From: Pseudanabaena mucicola str. Chao 1806 | Lineage (GTDB): Bacteria > Cyanobacteriota > Cyanobacteriia > Pseudanabaenales > Pseudanabaenaceae | DNA: 64,000 nucleotides | Direction of reading: 5' to 3' | Assembly: GCF_030323025.1 (NCBI RefSeq) | Contig: NZ_CP097329.1 | Location: forward strand, 3,272,001 to 3,336,000 | Shown: positions 15,934 through 25,028 of the stretch, one piece after another | Position numbering within the stretch: position 1 is the first letter of the stretch | How the letters are laid out: the number at the start of each line of letters is the position of its first letter | Notes under the pieces: generated by a model | The model's input: the letters and a program-made list of their open reading frames with translations, nothing else | The model's database searches: none | Told to the model about the DNA's origin: nothing | Made by a program: the position numbers and the translations under genes

Positions 15934-17625
15934 ATGACAATTACCACAAATCCTAGAATGCAAGATATTTATCAACTCAATTTAACTCAAGGCAAAGTTT
16001 TTATAGTTGGCGCAGGAATCGGGGGCGCGGAGTTTTTGACGGTTCGTGCTAGGGATTTGATCAGTACCGCTGAAATAATTATTAGTGATGCACTGGTAGA
16101 TCGTAATTTATTAGATCTTGCGTCGCCACAATGTAATTGCATTATTGCGGGTAAACGAGGCGGTTATGAAAGCATTAAGCAAGCAGAAATTAATCAGATG
16201 CTAGTGGAATATTGCTTACAGGGTAAGCAAGTAGTGCGTCTAAAGAGTGGCGATCCTTGGATATTTAGCCGATCGCTACCTGAGATATCAGCATTGCAAG
16301 CCGCTAATTGTGAATGGGAAGTAATTGCAGGGATTTCTAGTGCGATCGCAGCTCCGATGTTAGCTGGGATACCACTTACGGAAGTAGAGGCGAGTTCTTG
16401 TTTTGCGGTCATGACGGGGCATGATTTAGATCGATTGCCTTGGGATGCGATCGCCCAAATTCCGACGTTGGTAATTTTGATGGGGACAAAGAATCTGGCG
16501 GGATTGTTGGCAAAATTACAACAGAGAAAATCTGGGAATGAAAAAATCGCGATCGTGCGGTGGTGTGGACGACCTGAGCAGCAGGTATGGACAGGGACTT
16601 TGCAGGATATCCAGTCAAAATTGCCTGAAGGCTCGCTATCGCCATCGGTGATCATTATTGGGGAAGTCGTAAAGTTTCATGAGCTTTTGTCCCATTCTGA
16701 AAAGAAATTATTAGAAAATTATGTTTGCCAAGACTTGGAATCAAGTCCCATCAAAAGTACGTTGGCTGAGAGAATTCGATGCCAACGTTGGCTGAGCAAA
16801 GTCGAAGCCAGTGTTGATCTAGAAAAGGAAAAATTACCATTGCAGGGCAAACGGATTTTAGTAACTAGGGCAGCGACACAGGCTAGCCAATTTACAGATT
16901 TACTCACTAGACAAGGTTTTGAAGTTATCGAGATGCCAACTTTGTCGATCGTACCGCCGACCAGTTGGGAAATGTTGGATCAGGCGATCGCTTCTTTACC
17001 TGATTACGACTGGTTGATTTTGACCTCAGCCAATGCCGTTGAGAGTTTTTTCGGGAGATTGCAACAGGTGGGTCAAGATAGCAGGGCTTTACATTCCCTC
17101 AAAGTTGCCGTAGTGGGGCGCAAGACCGCCGAAGTGCTTGCTAATTATGGAATTACGCCCGATTTAGTGCCAGATGATTTTATTGCCGATGCTCTGGTTG
17201 ACGCATTTCTGTCTTGCCATCATGTTTTAGCTGACAAAAAGTTATTATTCCCGCGAGTGCAATCAGGGGGACGCGAAGTTTTAGTTGAGCAGTTGCAACT
17301 GCATGGGGCAATTGTTGAGGCAATTCCAGCCTATGAGTCGGGCTGTCCTGAAGCGATCGATCCTGTCGCTTTAGCCGCTATTCAAAGCCAAAAACTTGAT
17401 GTCATTACCTTTGCTAGCTCCAAGACTGTGCACCATTTTTGTCAATTACTGGATCGAGTAGCTGCCAGAGAAACTTGGCAGGCTTGGATTGCCTCCTCAA
17501 AAATTGCTTCTATTGGTCCTCAAACTTCCAAAGCCTGTGATGATTTATTGGGGCGCGTTGATTGTGAGGCTGTGGAATATACCCTAGATGGTTTAGCTGA
17601 AGTGATCGCCAAAATCCTTAAGTAA
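15934..17625 (+). CDS. CobA-HemD fusion: uroporphyrinogen-III methyltransferase + uroporphyrinogen-III synthase
   Basis: A 563-residue two-domain protein. The N-terminal part (about 21-245) is a tetrapyrrole methylase (SUMT) that would make precorrin-2, leading to sirohaem or cobalamin. The C-terminal part (about 300-563) is HemD, starting LPLQGKRILVTRAATQ, which closes hydroxymethylbilane to uroporphyrinogen III for haem and chlorophyll. The SUMT part is diverged: the usual VGAGPGDP is VGAGIGGA (25-32), and GGDPFVFGRG is SGDPWIFSRS. This may weaken S-adenosylmethionine binding. Residues 276-292 in the linker are encoded by a copy of repeat R2. The start ATG at 15934 is used; M9 is an alternative. 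Confidence 0.88.
   Translation: MTITTNPRMQDIYQLNLTQGKVFIVGAGIGGAEFLTVRARDLISTAEIIISDALVDRNLLDLASPQCNCIIAGKRGGYESIKQAEINQMLVEYCLQGKQVVRLKSGDPWIFSRSLPEISALQAANCEWEVIAGISSAIAAPMLAGIPLTEVEASSCFAVMTGHDLDRLPWDAIAQIPTLVILMGTKNLAGLLAKLQQRKSGNEKIAIVRWCGRPEQQVWTGTLQDIQSKLPEGSLSPSVIIIGEVVKFHELLSHSEKKLLENYVCQDLESSPIKSTLAERIRCQRWLSKVEASVDLEKEKLPLQGKRILVTRAATQASQFTDLLTRQGFEVIEMPTLSIVPPTSWEMLDQAIASLPDYDWLILTSANAVESFFGRLQQVGQDSRALHSLKVAVVGRKTAEVLANYGITPDLVPDDFIADALVDAFLSCHHVLADKKLLFPRVQSGGREVLVEQLQLHGAIVEAIPAYESGCPEAIDPVALAAIQSQKLDVITFASSKTVHHFCQLLDRVAARETWQAWIASSKIASIGPQTSKACDDLLGRVDCEAVEYTLDGLAEVIAKILK
16760..16809 (+). repeat. Repeat R2 copy inserted in frame in the cobA-hemD linker
   Basis: The stretch GCCAACGTTGGCTGAGC followed by AAAGTCGAAGCC matches the inner palindrome of the complete R2 copy at 15840-15887 except for one base. 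A shorter arm, GTTGGCTGAG, precedes it. It keeps the reading frame and lies between the two enzyme domains. Confidence 0.75.
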
Positions 17626-17795
17626 AGGAAGTAAAGGTGGGTACAAAGCACCTGATCTCAGTTGTTAAAGATTATAAAAACAAGCATTATCTGACATTTA
17701 CTGGCTTTTTTCCATACAATAAATATATAGGCTCTTACGAACACAAAAGAGCCAATTAATTAGCCTAGTGGCGTTTTTTATTGAGGCTGAATTGT

Positions 17796-18644
17796 ATGGA
17801 ACTTGTTGCTTATCTCCACAGTGAAATGATTTCTGAACGCCTCCAACAAGGCGAATCTATTGATCAAGCTTTAGATTGTCAATTATTAGACTCGATCGCG
17901 AAATCGTCTCACCATGCTAAGTCCGTTGTATGTGTTGGACTCGCCGCAAGCGCGATCACTCTAAATGCTATGCCAATCTCTGCCTTTGCCCATACGCCAG
18001 AAATTGCCAGTCTGCAAGAATTATTGGCAAGACGAGGATTTAATCCTGGAGAGATCGATGGTGTGATGGGACCTGCGACTAGAGAAGCAATCGTCGCGGC
18101 TCAAACATTTTATAAGATTGAAGCTGATAGTATTGTTGGCTCTGAGACTCTCGCCGCGTTGCAGTCGGACACTTACGAATATGAGGCTGTTCAGTCAGTT
18201 CCTGCTAATTACAAAACACCAGATGAATACAAGTCCTCAGATGCGGTGAAAAATGTGCAGCAATTGCTGAGTGATCGCGGTTTTTATGGCGGTGAGATCG
18301 ATGGCATTAAAGGACCCATGACCCAAGAGGCAATTATTCTTGCCCAAAAAACCTATGGCTTAATCCCTGATGGTATCGCAGGTTCTTTGACTGTTGCTGC
18401 ATTGGAGGCAGATATCAATCCTCTGACAGTGCAGATTGAGGAAACTCAACCAAGTATTAACATTTCCGATAATGCCATCAAACAAGGACAAACTCTATTG
18501 AGTAATCTCGGTTTTTATGATGGAGCGATTGATGGTATTCAAGGTTCTCGGACAACGGCTGCCATCAAAAAAGCCCAAGCATTTTATGGCTTGCCTGTAG
18601 ATGGAGTGCTTGGTTCACAAACCCTAGCAGCATTACAATCTTAA
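17796..18644 (+). CDS. Protein with three peptidoglycan-binding (PG_binding_1) repeats
   Basis: A 282-residue protein from ATG 17796 (a TTG 15 bp upstream is also in frame). About 45 polar residues come first, then a hydrophobic segment (VVCVGLAASAITLNAMPISAFAH) that may be a late signal or membrane anchor. Three repeats of about 55 residues follow, each with a pattern like LLSDRGFYGGEIDGIKGP and ending DGIxGSxTLAAL. These bind peptidoglycan, so the protein is likely periplasmic. No catalytic domain is present. The gene is single, with its own terminator at 18646-18680. Confidence 0.85.
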   Translation: MELVAYLHSEMISERLQQGESIDQALDCQLLDSIAKSSHHAKSVVCVGLAASAITLNAMPISAFAHTPEIASLQELLARRGFNPGEIDGVMGPATREAIVAAQTFYKIEADSIVGSETLAALQSDTYEYEAVQSVPANYKTPDEYKSSDAVKNVQQLLSDRGFYGGEIDGIKGPMTQEAIILAQKTYGLIPDGIAGSLTVAALEADINPLTVQIEETQPSINISDNAIKQGQTLLSNLGFYDGAIDGIQGSRTTAAIKKAQAFYGLPVDGVLGSQTLAALQS

Positions 18645-18645
18645 G

Positions 18646-18680
18646 AAAAAATAAGCCTCGCTTAGCGAGGCTTATTTTTT
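18646..18680 (+). terminator. Rho-independent terminator
   Basis: A perfect 16-bp hairpin, AAAAAATAAGCCTCGC with its complement around TTA, starting right after the stop codon and ending in T6. The apex again reads GCTTAGC. Confidence 0.88.
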
Positions 18681-18734
18681 CTATGGATATCTGTAAATAA
18701 TAAAAGTGCTGCCATCTTCTACGGTGAATTACTT

Positions 18735-19514
18735 ATGACTACTGTCATTGATTTGAATATTCCCAAAATGGTGATCGCGGTCGGGATGATTGCGATCGCT
18801 ACTAGTTTCTCGGTCTGGCAAAAATTAGACATTGCCAAGAATCTAATCATCGCTACTTTTCGTAGCATCATTCAATTGATTGTGGTTGGTTTTTTGCTAG
18901 ATGCCGTATTTGAGATCAAGCAGCCCGTAGTTATTCTCTTCATCATTTTCTTGATGAGCCTGATGGCAGCCCGTGAAGCCAAAAACCGTGTGCGTGAAAA
19001 AGTACCTTACGTTCTACCGATTATGTGGATATCGGTGATCGTCAGTACTCTCGCCATCCTTGCATACACCACCTTCTTAGTGATTCAGCCCGATACTTGG
19101 TATTCACCGCAATATTTAATTCCTCTCTCAGGCATGATCTTAGGCAATTCGATGAATGGGGCTGCGATCGCTGCCGAGAGATTTACACAGGATTTAGTCA
19201 AGCGATCGCGGGACATCGAAACGCATTTATGTTTAGGCGCAACCCCGCAGCAGGCTATTTTTAATTATCAAACCGATGCCATTAGAGCCGCCATGATTCC
19301 CACCATTAACGTGATGATGGTCGCAGGGGTCGTCTCTTTACCAGGGATGATGACGGGGCAAATCTTAAGCGGTACTTCGCCACTATTAGCAGTGCGCTAT
19401 CAGTTAGTAATTCTATTCGCTATTACTACAGCTAATCTCATCACTGCATTAATATTAACGACTCTAGTTACACGCCAATTTTTCACTCCTGCCCAACAAT
19501 TAAAATTGCCGTAA
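18735..19514 (+). CDS. FetB/YbbM-type (UPF0014) membrane permease
   Basis: A 259-residue membrane protein with about seven hydrophobic segments. The family core is visible: FRSIIQLIVVGFLLDAVF, MAAREAKNRV, LIPLSGMILGNSMNGAAIA, LGATPQQAI and the loop MIPTINVMMVAGVVSLPGMM. In enterobacteria FetB pairs with the ATPase FetA and is linked to iron export. No ATPase gene is adjacent here, so the partner must be elsewhere and the substrate is not shown. The ATG start is well placed. Confidence 0.85.
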   Translation: MTTVIDLNIPKMVIAVGMIAIATSFSVWQKLDIAKNLIIATFRSIIQLIVVGFLLDAVFEIKQPVVILFIIFLMSLMAAREAKNRVREKVPYVLPIMWISVIVSTLAILAYTTFLVIQPDTWYSPQYLIPLSGMILGNSMNGAAIAAERFTQDLVKRSRDIETHLCLGATPQQAIFNYQTDAIRAAMIPTINVMMVAGVVSLPGMMTGQILSGTSPLLAVRYQLVILFAITTANLITALILTTLVTRQFFTPAQQLKLP

Positions 19515-19582
19515 TAAATGGATTAATTAAAAAGCGATCGCCCCAAATCTTCTCGGTTGAGAATTAAATGGAGATCGACTTC

Positions 19583-20245
19583 TCAAAAAAATCCATTAAA
19601 TGGTTCGCGGATGAAGTAGAGAGCATCGCGTCCTACAACGTTCATGCCCCCACGATCCCAAGTTCCCCATTTGGTTATATACTTTTTGCCGTTGCGATTC
19701 TCAACTACAACTGTAAAGTTATTGCGAAGCTCTCGATAGCAACCTTCTAGATTGGATAGGGTTAAATCTAGTACAGGGATATCGAATTTCGCCATTCCTT
19801 TGTTTTCGACAAAGAGACCTTCTGCTCCTCTTTCCATAATTAGAACTGTTGGACTATTCGTAACCTTCAAAATGTTTTCTTTAACATTCTTGCCCTCTTC
19901 TCCACGTTGAATCATGATCTGACGAAATTTAACACCAAAATTGATATACAGAGAATTAAGATTATCGTCGTTAAAAATTAGAGGTGTTCCATCCTGTCTC
20001 GCTAATATATAGGCAGTGGCAAGATAAGAATCGGTAGCATCGTTGAAGGGATTGATCGCCTGAGCGTTAAGTTCTCGAATTGTGTCGTGATTTCTCCCAA
20101 AAGTTACACTACGTTGGTCGTTAATATCAATTGCAGGTAGCGATCGCAAGTCACCACCAAAAGCAAACGCATTCTTCATCGAGTTATAGAGAACAAAATC
20201 TTCAACTGCAGCAATCCAATTATAGTCTTCTGCTTTTGTATCACT
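19583..20245 (-). pseudogene. C-terminal remnant of a GH13 alpha-amylase-like protein
   Basis: An open frame of 198 codons from ATG at 20177-20179 resembles only the end of a bacterial alpha-amylase: FGRNHDTIREL, then SYLATAYILARQDGTPLIFNDD, then an all-beta C-terminal part. The match continues upstream of the ATG in frame (WIAAVEDFVLYNSM), back to about 20245. There it meets the rhomboid terminator and has no start codon; reading on, the same frame runs into the rhomboid stop codon. The catalytic TIM-barrel half is missing, so this is a 5'-truncated relic. Family assignment rests on my recognition of motifs. Confidence 0.65.
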
Positions 20246-20247
20246 TA

Positions 20248-20282
20248 AAAAAAGAAGCGGTGCATTGCACCGCTTCTTTTTT
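20248..20282 (-). terminator. Terminator behind the rhomboid gene
   Basis: AAAAAAGAAGCGGTGC pairs with GCACCGCTTCTTTTTT around a short ATT loop, at the rhomboid stop codon. It also marks the point where the amylase remnant loses its 5' half. Confidence 0.8.
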
Positions 20283-20856
20283 AGGTTTTAGGAGCTAGCA
20301 ATTTTGCCGCAACAATTCCACCGATAAATCCAAACAAATGTGCTTCCCAAGAAATATAGGATCGCGTTGGTAATAATCCCCAAATTAATCCCCCGTAGGT
20401 AATGCCAATTATTAGGGAAATAGCGATCGCCACAAAACTTCGCTCAAAGTAACCCCGAAATAATAGATATCCTAAATATCCAAAAATTATGCCACTTGCC
20501 CCAATGTGAACAGAATCAGGTCTGCCAAATACCCATGTTCCAACCCCACCAATTAAGGCGGACATAAAAGATACAAAATAAAAATCTTTAATGTTTCGCA
20601 ACATTACAAACCACCCTAAAACAATGAAGGGCAATGTATTAGCGGCAACGTGATAAAAGCTTCCGTGTAAAAAAGGAGCAAACAGAATACCGCGCAACCC
20701 GATCAAGTAATGAGGCAGAATCCCTAAAGTATTAAGCCTGCTACCAAACAAGAATTTATTAACAATAAATACAGCCCAAAAGACGATGACACAACTTCCT
20801 AAAATCTTAAATTGGGTCTTTAGCTCTCCGCTAATTGCTTGCAGCTTTTGCTTCAC
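20281..20856 (-). CDS. Rhomboid-family intramembrane serine protease
   Basis: A 191-residue protein with about six membrane helices. The catalytic serine is in GASGIIFGYLGY and the histidine in WEAHLFGFIGG, forming the rhomboid Ser-His dyad. HGSFYHVAANTLPF is the conserved HxxxN region of helix 2, stabilising the oxyanion. It cleaves membrane proteins within the bilayer; the substrate is unknown. The start at 20854-20856 gives a short cytoplasmic N-terminus. It has its own terminator and no operon partner other than the amylase remnant downstream. Confidence 0.92.
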   Translation of the reverse strand: MKQKLQAISGELKTQFKILGSCVIVFWAVFIVNKFLFGSRLNTLGILPHYLIGLRGILFAPFLHGSFYHVAANTLPFIVLGWFVMLRNIKDFYFVSFMSALIGGVGTWVFGRPDSVHIGASGIIFGYLGYLLFRGYFERSFVAIAISLIIGITYGGLIWGLLPTRSYISWEAHLFGFIGGIVAAKLLAPKT

Positions 20857-21040
20857 GATTTTTGCTCCAGACTTAAAGGTATTGATCTTATGGTTAGGAT
20901 GATCCGCACTTCATGCTGACTATCCTAAACCATGCAATAAGGACAATGCTCAAAAAGTCATCAAATTATTGATTTGAAAGCACCTCCTGCGGTGGTTACT
21001 TCCAAATCATATTTAGAATTTCCATATCCCAATTAGTCTT

Positions 21041-21119
21041 GGTAGTACTACAAAGTAATTTTTTTAGTAATTGTGTTGCGGGCGCTTAGCGCCCGCAACA
21101 CAATTACATTGCATGACTA
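21041..21119 (+). repeat. Dispersed palindromic repeat R1, copy 2 (best preserved)
   Basis: Starts GGTAGTACTACAAAG and carries the perfect palindrome TAATTGTGTTGCGGGCGC-TTA-GCGCCCGCAACACAATTA, then CATTGCATGACTA. Its full length matches 9979-10057. Confidence 0.8.
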
Positions 21120-21121
21120 AC

Positions 21122-21280
21122 TTACTTTTTAGGCTGCTCAATGATGCGAATATTTACATATTGAACGTTTTTTAGTTTTTCTTTTATCTTTTTCTCCATT
21201 TCTTGTTCTTTTTTCTTCTCATGATCGTTTAACCATTGGGAAAGCCACACACATCCAGCAACAAACAAAGTTTCTAACAT
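21122..21280 (-). CDS. Small hypothetical protein (52 aa)
   Basis: An open frame of 52 residues: a short hydrophobic N-terminus (LETLFVAGCVWLSQWL) followed by a lysine/glutamate-rich helix (HEKKKEQEMEKKIKEKL) and a basic tail. The composition looks protein-like rather than random. No clear ribosome-binding site precedes the ATG. It abuts repeat R1. Function unknown; it may be a small membrane-anchored peptide or not a gene. Confidence 0.4.
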   Translation of the reverse strand: MLETLFVAGCVWLSQWLNDHEKKKEQEMEKKIKEKLKNVQYVNIRIIEQPKK

Positions 21281-21630
21281 TTTTTATGTAATTTTTTATA
21301 TAAATTCATAATAGTGAATACTACAGCTTTCAAATTTTATTAGTCAAGTAAATAATATATACATGAAGTTTTTATAATTTAATATATAAATCAGTATTGC
21401 TAAGTCAGGTAAAGATGGGCAGTGCTTCGCGCTACCTATCCTTACCTAACTTAATGACCTGCGAAGCAAGGCTTCAAATGGAGAAAAATAGCAGCAAGTA
21501 ACGCCTTTGATCAGGGTATGGAGCGCTTTCCTTTGGATAGATATTTGCGATCATCCGATTACATTACTTGAGGATCGTGGTAAGTTAAGTTTAGTTAAGA
21601 AATTATTTTGAACATCAGGCTCTTTGCTAT
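21281..21630. other. Intergenic region upstream of ftsH
   Basis: 350 bp with no supported gene. It contains an imperfect long palindrome at about 21402-21452 (arms TAAGTCAGGTAAAGATGGGC and GCTACCTATCCTTACCTAAC) that may be another dispersed repeat. The ftsH promoter should lie to its right. Confidence 0.5.
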
Positions 21631-23517
21631 ATGAAATCCTCTTGGAGAACTGCACTGCTGTGGTTGCTGCCCATAGCGATAATAGGCTTTTTTGGCTGGC
21701 AGACATTAGTTGCTCGTCCTGCTCCTAGCCGTCCGACAGTAAACGCGGCAAATACCCGCATCGCCTACGGAAGATTTCTTGAGTATCTGGATGAACATCG
21801 GGTACGCAAGGTAGATATTTTTGATGGTGGTCGCACCGCAGTAATCGTAGCAAGCGATCCCCAAATTGAGGGCAAAGAGCAACGCGCTAGAGTTGACTTA
21901 CCACTTTATGCCCCAGAGTTGATGGATAAACTCAATGAAGGTGGTGTGGATTTAGCAATTTATCCCCCTAGCAACAATGGCGCAATCTGGAATGTTCTTA
22001 GCAATTTAGTTTTCCCCGTTGCTTTAATCGCAGGTTTATTTTTCCTATTCCGTCGCTCCAATCAAATGGGTGGACCTGGACAGGCTATGGATTTTGGTAA
22101 ATCTAAGGCACGTTTTGCGATGGATGCCAAGACTGGAGTGATGTTTGATGATGTCGCTGGTATCGAAGAAGCTAAGGAAGAACTACAGGAAGTAGTTACT
22201 TTCTTGAAAAAGCCTGAACGCTTTACGGCAGTTGGCGCAAAAATTCCTAAGGGTGTTTTGTTGATTGGACCTCCTGGAACTGGTAAGACCTTACTTGCCA
22301 AGGCGATCGCTGGTGAAGCTGGTGTACCCTTCTTCTCCGTGTCTGGTTCTGAGTTCGTCGAAATGTTTGTCGGTGTTGGCGCATCTCGTGTCCGCGATTT
22401 GTTCAAGAAAGCTAAAGAAAACGCCCCTTGCATTATCTTTATCGATGAAATTGATGCAGTTGGTCGTCAACGTGGCGCTGGTATCGGTGGTGGTAACGAT
22501 GAACGCGAACAAACCCTTAACCAAATTCTCACTGAGATGGATGGTTTTGAAGGTAATTCTGGTGTGATTGTGATTGCGGCTACTAACCGTGCTGATGTCC
22601 TTGACTCCGCATTGTTGCGTCCTGGTCGCTTTGATCGCCAAATCAATGTTGATCCACCTGATATCAAGGGTCGCTTACAAGTATTGAATGTTCATGCTCG
22701 CGACAAAAAGATTAGCCCTGAAGTTTCTTTAGAAGCGATCGCCCGTCGTACTCCTGGGTTTGCGGGTGCTGACCTTGCGAATTTACTTAATGAAGCTGCC
22801 ATTCTCACTGCTCGTCGTCGTAAGGATGCGATGACGATGTCAGAAGTGGATGATGCCGTAGATAGAATCATTGCTGGTCTAGAAGGTAAAGCTCTCGTCG
22901 ATAGCCGTAACAAGCGTTTGATTGCCTACCACGAAGTTGGTCATGCGATCGTTGGTACATTGCTCAAGGATCATGATCCTGTTCAAAAAGTTACCCTCAT
23001 TCCTAGAGGTCAAGCGGCAGGTTTAACATGGTTTACTCCTGACGAAGAACAAACTCTGATCTCCCGTGGTCAGATCCTTGCTCGCATCACGGCTGCTCTT
23101 GGTGGACGTGCTGCGGAAGAAGCCGTATTCGGTTCGGCTGAAGTAACGACTGGTGCAGGTGGTGACTTGCAACAGGTAAGCGGCATGGCGCGTCAGATGG
23201 TGACTCGTTTTGGGATGTCGAATATTGGTCAACTTGCCCTCGAAGGTCAAAGCTCAGAGGTATTCCTCGGACGCAGTATGGGAGGACAGTCTCCCTATTC
23301 TGAAGATGTCTCGGCAAAAATCGACCAACAGGTTCGTGAAATCGTGCAGAAATGCTATCAAACTGCTCTGCAAATCGTGTATGAAAATCGTACAGCGATT
23401 GATCGTGTTGTTGATTTGCTAGTTGATAACGAAACTCTCGATGGTGATGAGTTCCGCCGCATCATTTCCGAATATACATCTGTTCCTGTCAAAGAAAGAT
23501 TTGTACCTCAGATCTAA
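21631..23517 (+). CDS. ftsH: ATP-dependent zinc metalloprotease FtsH
   Basis: A 628-residue membrane-bound AAA+ protease. It has an N-terminal membrane helix ([17 protein letters not shown]), a lumenal/periplasmic domain, a second helix ([14 protein letters not shown]) and the AAA module with Walker A GPPGTGKT, Walker [13 protein letters not shown] and the second region of homology around [18 protein letters not shown]. The protease site is HEVGH. FtsH complexes in cyanobacteria degrade damaged photosystem II D1 and other membrane proteins. The length is normal. Several paralogues exist in cyanobacteria, and which one this is cannot be told here. Confidence 0.97.
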   Translation: MKSSWRTALLWLLPIAIIGFFGWQTLVARPAPSRPTVNAANTRIAYGRFLEYLDEHRVRKVDIFDGGRTAVIVASDPQIEGKEQRARVDLPLYAPELMDKLNEGGVDLAIYPPSNNGAIWNVLSNLVFPVALIAGLFFLFRRSNQMGGPGQAMDFGKSKARFAMDAKTGVMFDDVAGIEEAKEELQEVVTFLKKPERFTAVGAKIPKGVLLIGPPGTGKTLLAKAIAGEAGVPFFSVSGSEFVEMFVGVGASRVRDLFKKAKENAPCIIFIDEIDAVGRQRGAGIGGGNDEREQTLNQILTEMDGFEGNSGVIVIAATNRADVLDSALLRPGRFDRQINVDPPDIKGRLQVLNVHARDKKISPEVSLEAIARRTPGFAGADLANLLNEAAILTARRRKDAMTMSEVDDAVDRIIAGLEGKALVDSRNKRLIAYHEVGHAIVGTLLKDHDPVQKVTLIPRGQAAGLTWFTPDEEQTLISRGQILARITAALGGRAAEEAVFGSAEVTTGAGGDLQQVSGMARQMVTRFGMSNIGQLALEGQSSEVFLGRSMGGQSPYSEDVSAKIDQQVREIVQKCYQTALQIVYENRTAIDRVVDLLVDNETLDGDEFRRIISEYTSVPVKERFVPQI

Positions 23518-23532
23518 AGGCGTTAATAGAAT

Positions 23533-23559
23533 AAGGGGCGGTGCATTGCGCCGCCCCTT
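23533..23559 (+). terminator. Terminator behind ftsH
   Basis: AAGGGGCGGTGC and GCGCCGCCCCTT form a GC-rich hairpin with one G-U pair, followed by TTTT. It separates ftsH from the crcB pair. Confidence 0.8.
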
Positions 23560-23587
23560 TTCTGTTGCATTGCTATATAATGCCGCT

Positions 23588-23971
23588 ATGTCTGACATTA
23601 TTAATATTCTTATGATTGCCGCAGGGGCAGTGGCTGGAGCGCTGGCTCGGTTTTACATTACAGAATGGACAAAAGCAAAATTTAGTCCTAAATTTCCCTA
23701 CGCGACCTTTGCCATTAACTTAACTGGATGCTTAGCGATCGGTTTCTTTTTTACCATTTCTCAAGGAATTACTGGATATCCATCGGAACTGGATTTATTA
23801 ATTAGAATTGGATTTTTAGGTTCCTATACCACATTTTCAACCTATGGTTTTGATACACTCACGTTATGGCGGAGTAAACAAATCATGACAACGGTTTTCT
23901 ATTGGTTAGGAAGCGTAATATTTGGATTAGGGGCAGTGGTTTTAGGGGCCGCGATCGCAAAGCTTATATAA
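23588..23971 (+). CDS. crcB: Fluoride channel CrcB/Fluc, first of a pair
   Basis: A 127-residue four-helix membrane protein. GAVAGALARFY, FAINLTGCLAIGFF and GFLGSYTTFSTYGFDT carry the conserved asparagine, the GxxGxxTTFSTF-like break and the phenylalanines that line the fluoride path. Fluc channels are dimers that expel fluoride. The ATG at 23588 is used; a longer upstream frame runs inside the ftsH 3' end and is not credible. It sits 22 bp before a second crcB. No fluoride riboswitch pattern was seen in front of it. Confidence 0.92.
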   Translation: MSDIINILMIAAGAVAGALARFYITEWTKAKFSPKFPYATFAINLTGCLAIGFFFTISQGITGYPSELDLLIRIGFLGSYTTFSTYGFDTLTLWRSKQIMTTVFYWLGSVIFGLGAVVLGAAIAKLI

Positions 23972-23993
23972 ATTCAAATTGAGGTAAAAATTC

Positions 23994-24407
23994 ATGAATT
24001 GGTTGCAGGGACGTTTTGCTACAGCTATAGCGATCGGTGCAATATTTGGTGCTTTAAGCCGTTTTTATGCAACCGAATTGGCTAAATCAATTTGGGGTAG
24101 GGAATTTGGATTTTATGGGACTTTCTTAATCAATGTAACGGGTTGTTTGGTTATTGCCTACATCCTGACCTTAGCAACTGAGCTTATTCATAATATTTCT
24201 CCAGAGTTACGTCTTATGACAACTACTGGCTTCTGTGGTGCTTATACTACTTTCTCATCCTATGAATTAGAAGCGAGAGATTTTCTCGAAAAAGGGAACA
24301 TCACAATGTTAGTAATTTATTTAATTGGTAGTGCGATCGTGAGTATGTTAGCCATCCAAGTTGGCGTTTTATTAGCAAGGGCAAGTAACAAAAAATTTTA
24401 TAAGTAG
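23994..24407 (+). CDS. crcB: Fluoride channel CrcB/Fluc, second of a pair
   Basis: A 137-residue paralogue of the preceding gene, with GAIFGALSRFY, FLINVTGCLVIAYI and GFCGAYTTFSSYELEA. Tandem crcB genes usually encode oppositely oriented subunits that form a heterodimer. The first is less basic at its loops and this one ends in a basic tail (ARASNKKFYK), which fits opposite insertion, though this is inference. Short spacing indicates co-transcription. Confidence 0.92.
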   Translation: MNWLQGRFATAIAIGAIFGALSRFYATELAKSIWGREFGFYGTFLINVTGCLVIAYILTLATELIHNISPELRLMTTTGFCGAYTTFSSYELEARDFLEKGNITMLVIYLIGSAIVSMLAIQVGVLLARASNKKFYK

Positions 24408-24513
24408 TTAGGTATAAAACAACTCAAAATTAGGAAGCATTAGAAGGTATTTATAAAATAATTTGTAAGCTACTGATTAGTCTTATCTACAAAGATTTTA
24501 AGCAGTAAGTTAA

Positions 24514-24771
24514 ATGCTTAGTGGTGCAGCTATTCATCAACAAGCCAAGAGTGTTGTTATACTCGCAGAAAAGTTAGTCGTAAGTCTTCTACGGCAAAAT
24601 TTTTTTCAGATGTTTAAGATTTCACCAACTGACTTCGAAAAAGCTATGAGAATAGCAAAATTTGAGCGTCACTTTAGAGCGATTGATCTAGGAATTGATC
24701 TAAATCTTGATAACGAAAGTATTAATTCAGATTTAGTTAAAGAATATGACAGTAATCACGATGACAGTTAA
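24514..24771 (+). CDS. Hypothetical protein (85 aa)
   Basis: An open frame of 85 residues: a helical N-terminal half (AKSVVILAEKLVVSLLRQ), a middle with FERHFRAIDLGIDL and an acidic C-terminus ending in DSNHDDS. I do not recognise it. It follows the crcB pair by 106 bp and is followed by two strong hairpins, which supports a transcribed gene. No clear Shine-Dalgarno sequence is seen. Confidence 0.4.
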   Translation: MLSGAAIHQQAKSVVILAEKLVVSLLRQNFFQMFKISPTDFEKAMRIAKFERHFRAIDLGIDLNLDNESINSDLVKEYDSNHDDS

Positions 24772-24826
24772 TGCTGCTTGACACATCTGGTTTAATGCGA
24801 GTTCGGGATAATTTGAAACTTTCTTT

Positions 24827-24902
24827 GAGAGAGGGTTTGCGTAGCAAACCCTCTCTCAAATCCCAAAAGTAAAAGCCTTGCTTAGCAAGGCTTTTACTTT
24901 TT
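24827..24902 (+). terminator. Two tandem hairpins (double terminator)
   Basis: The first hairpin is GAGAGAGGGTTTGC-GTA-GCAAACCCTCTCTC. The second is AAAAGTAAAAGCCTTGC-TTA-GCAAGGCTTTTACTTTTT. The second has a T tract and the GCTTAGC apex seen in other terminators here. Confidence 0.8.
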
Positions 24903-25028
24903 GACTGTTAAAATTTTCCAGCTTAACTCGAACTGACATTATTAATAAAATTTAGGTATTGCCGATAGAAGTCGTTTTTGATTTGTTGCGAGTGAACTCC
25001 CACAAATGCTACACGTTTGACTAAAGCT

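Noticed and set aside
15748-15975. Leftward 75-codon frame over repeat R2
   Set aside because: It encodes only the translated palindrome and overlaps the start of cobA-hemD.
23560-23587. Fluoride riboswitch or promoter in front of the crcB pair
   Set aside because: TATATAAT lies near the start, but no -35 partner fits and the short leader does not show the crcB motif fold.
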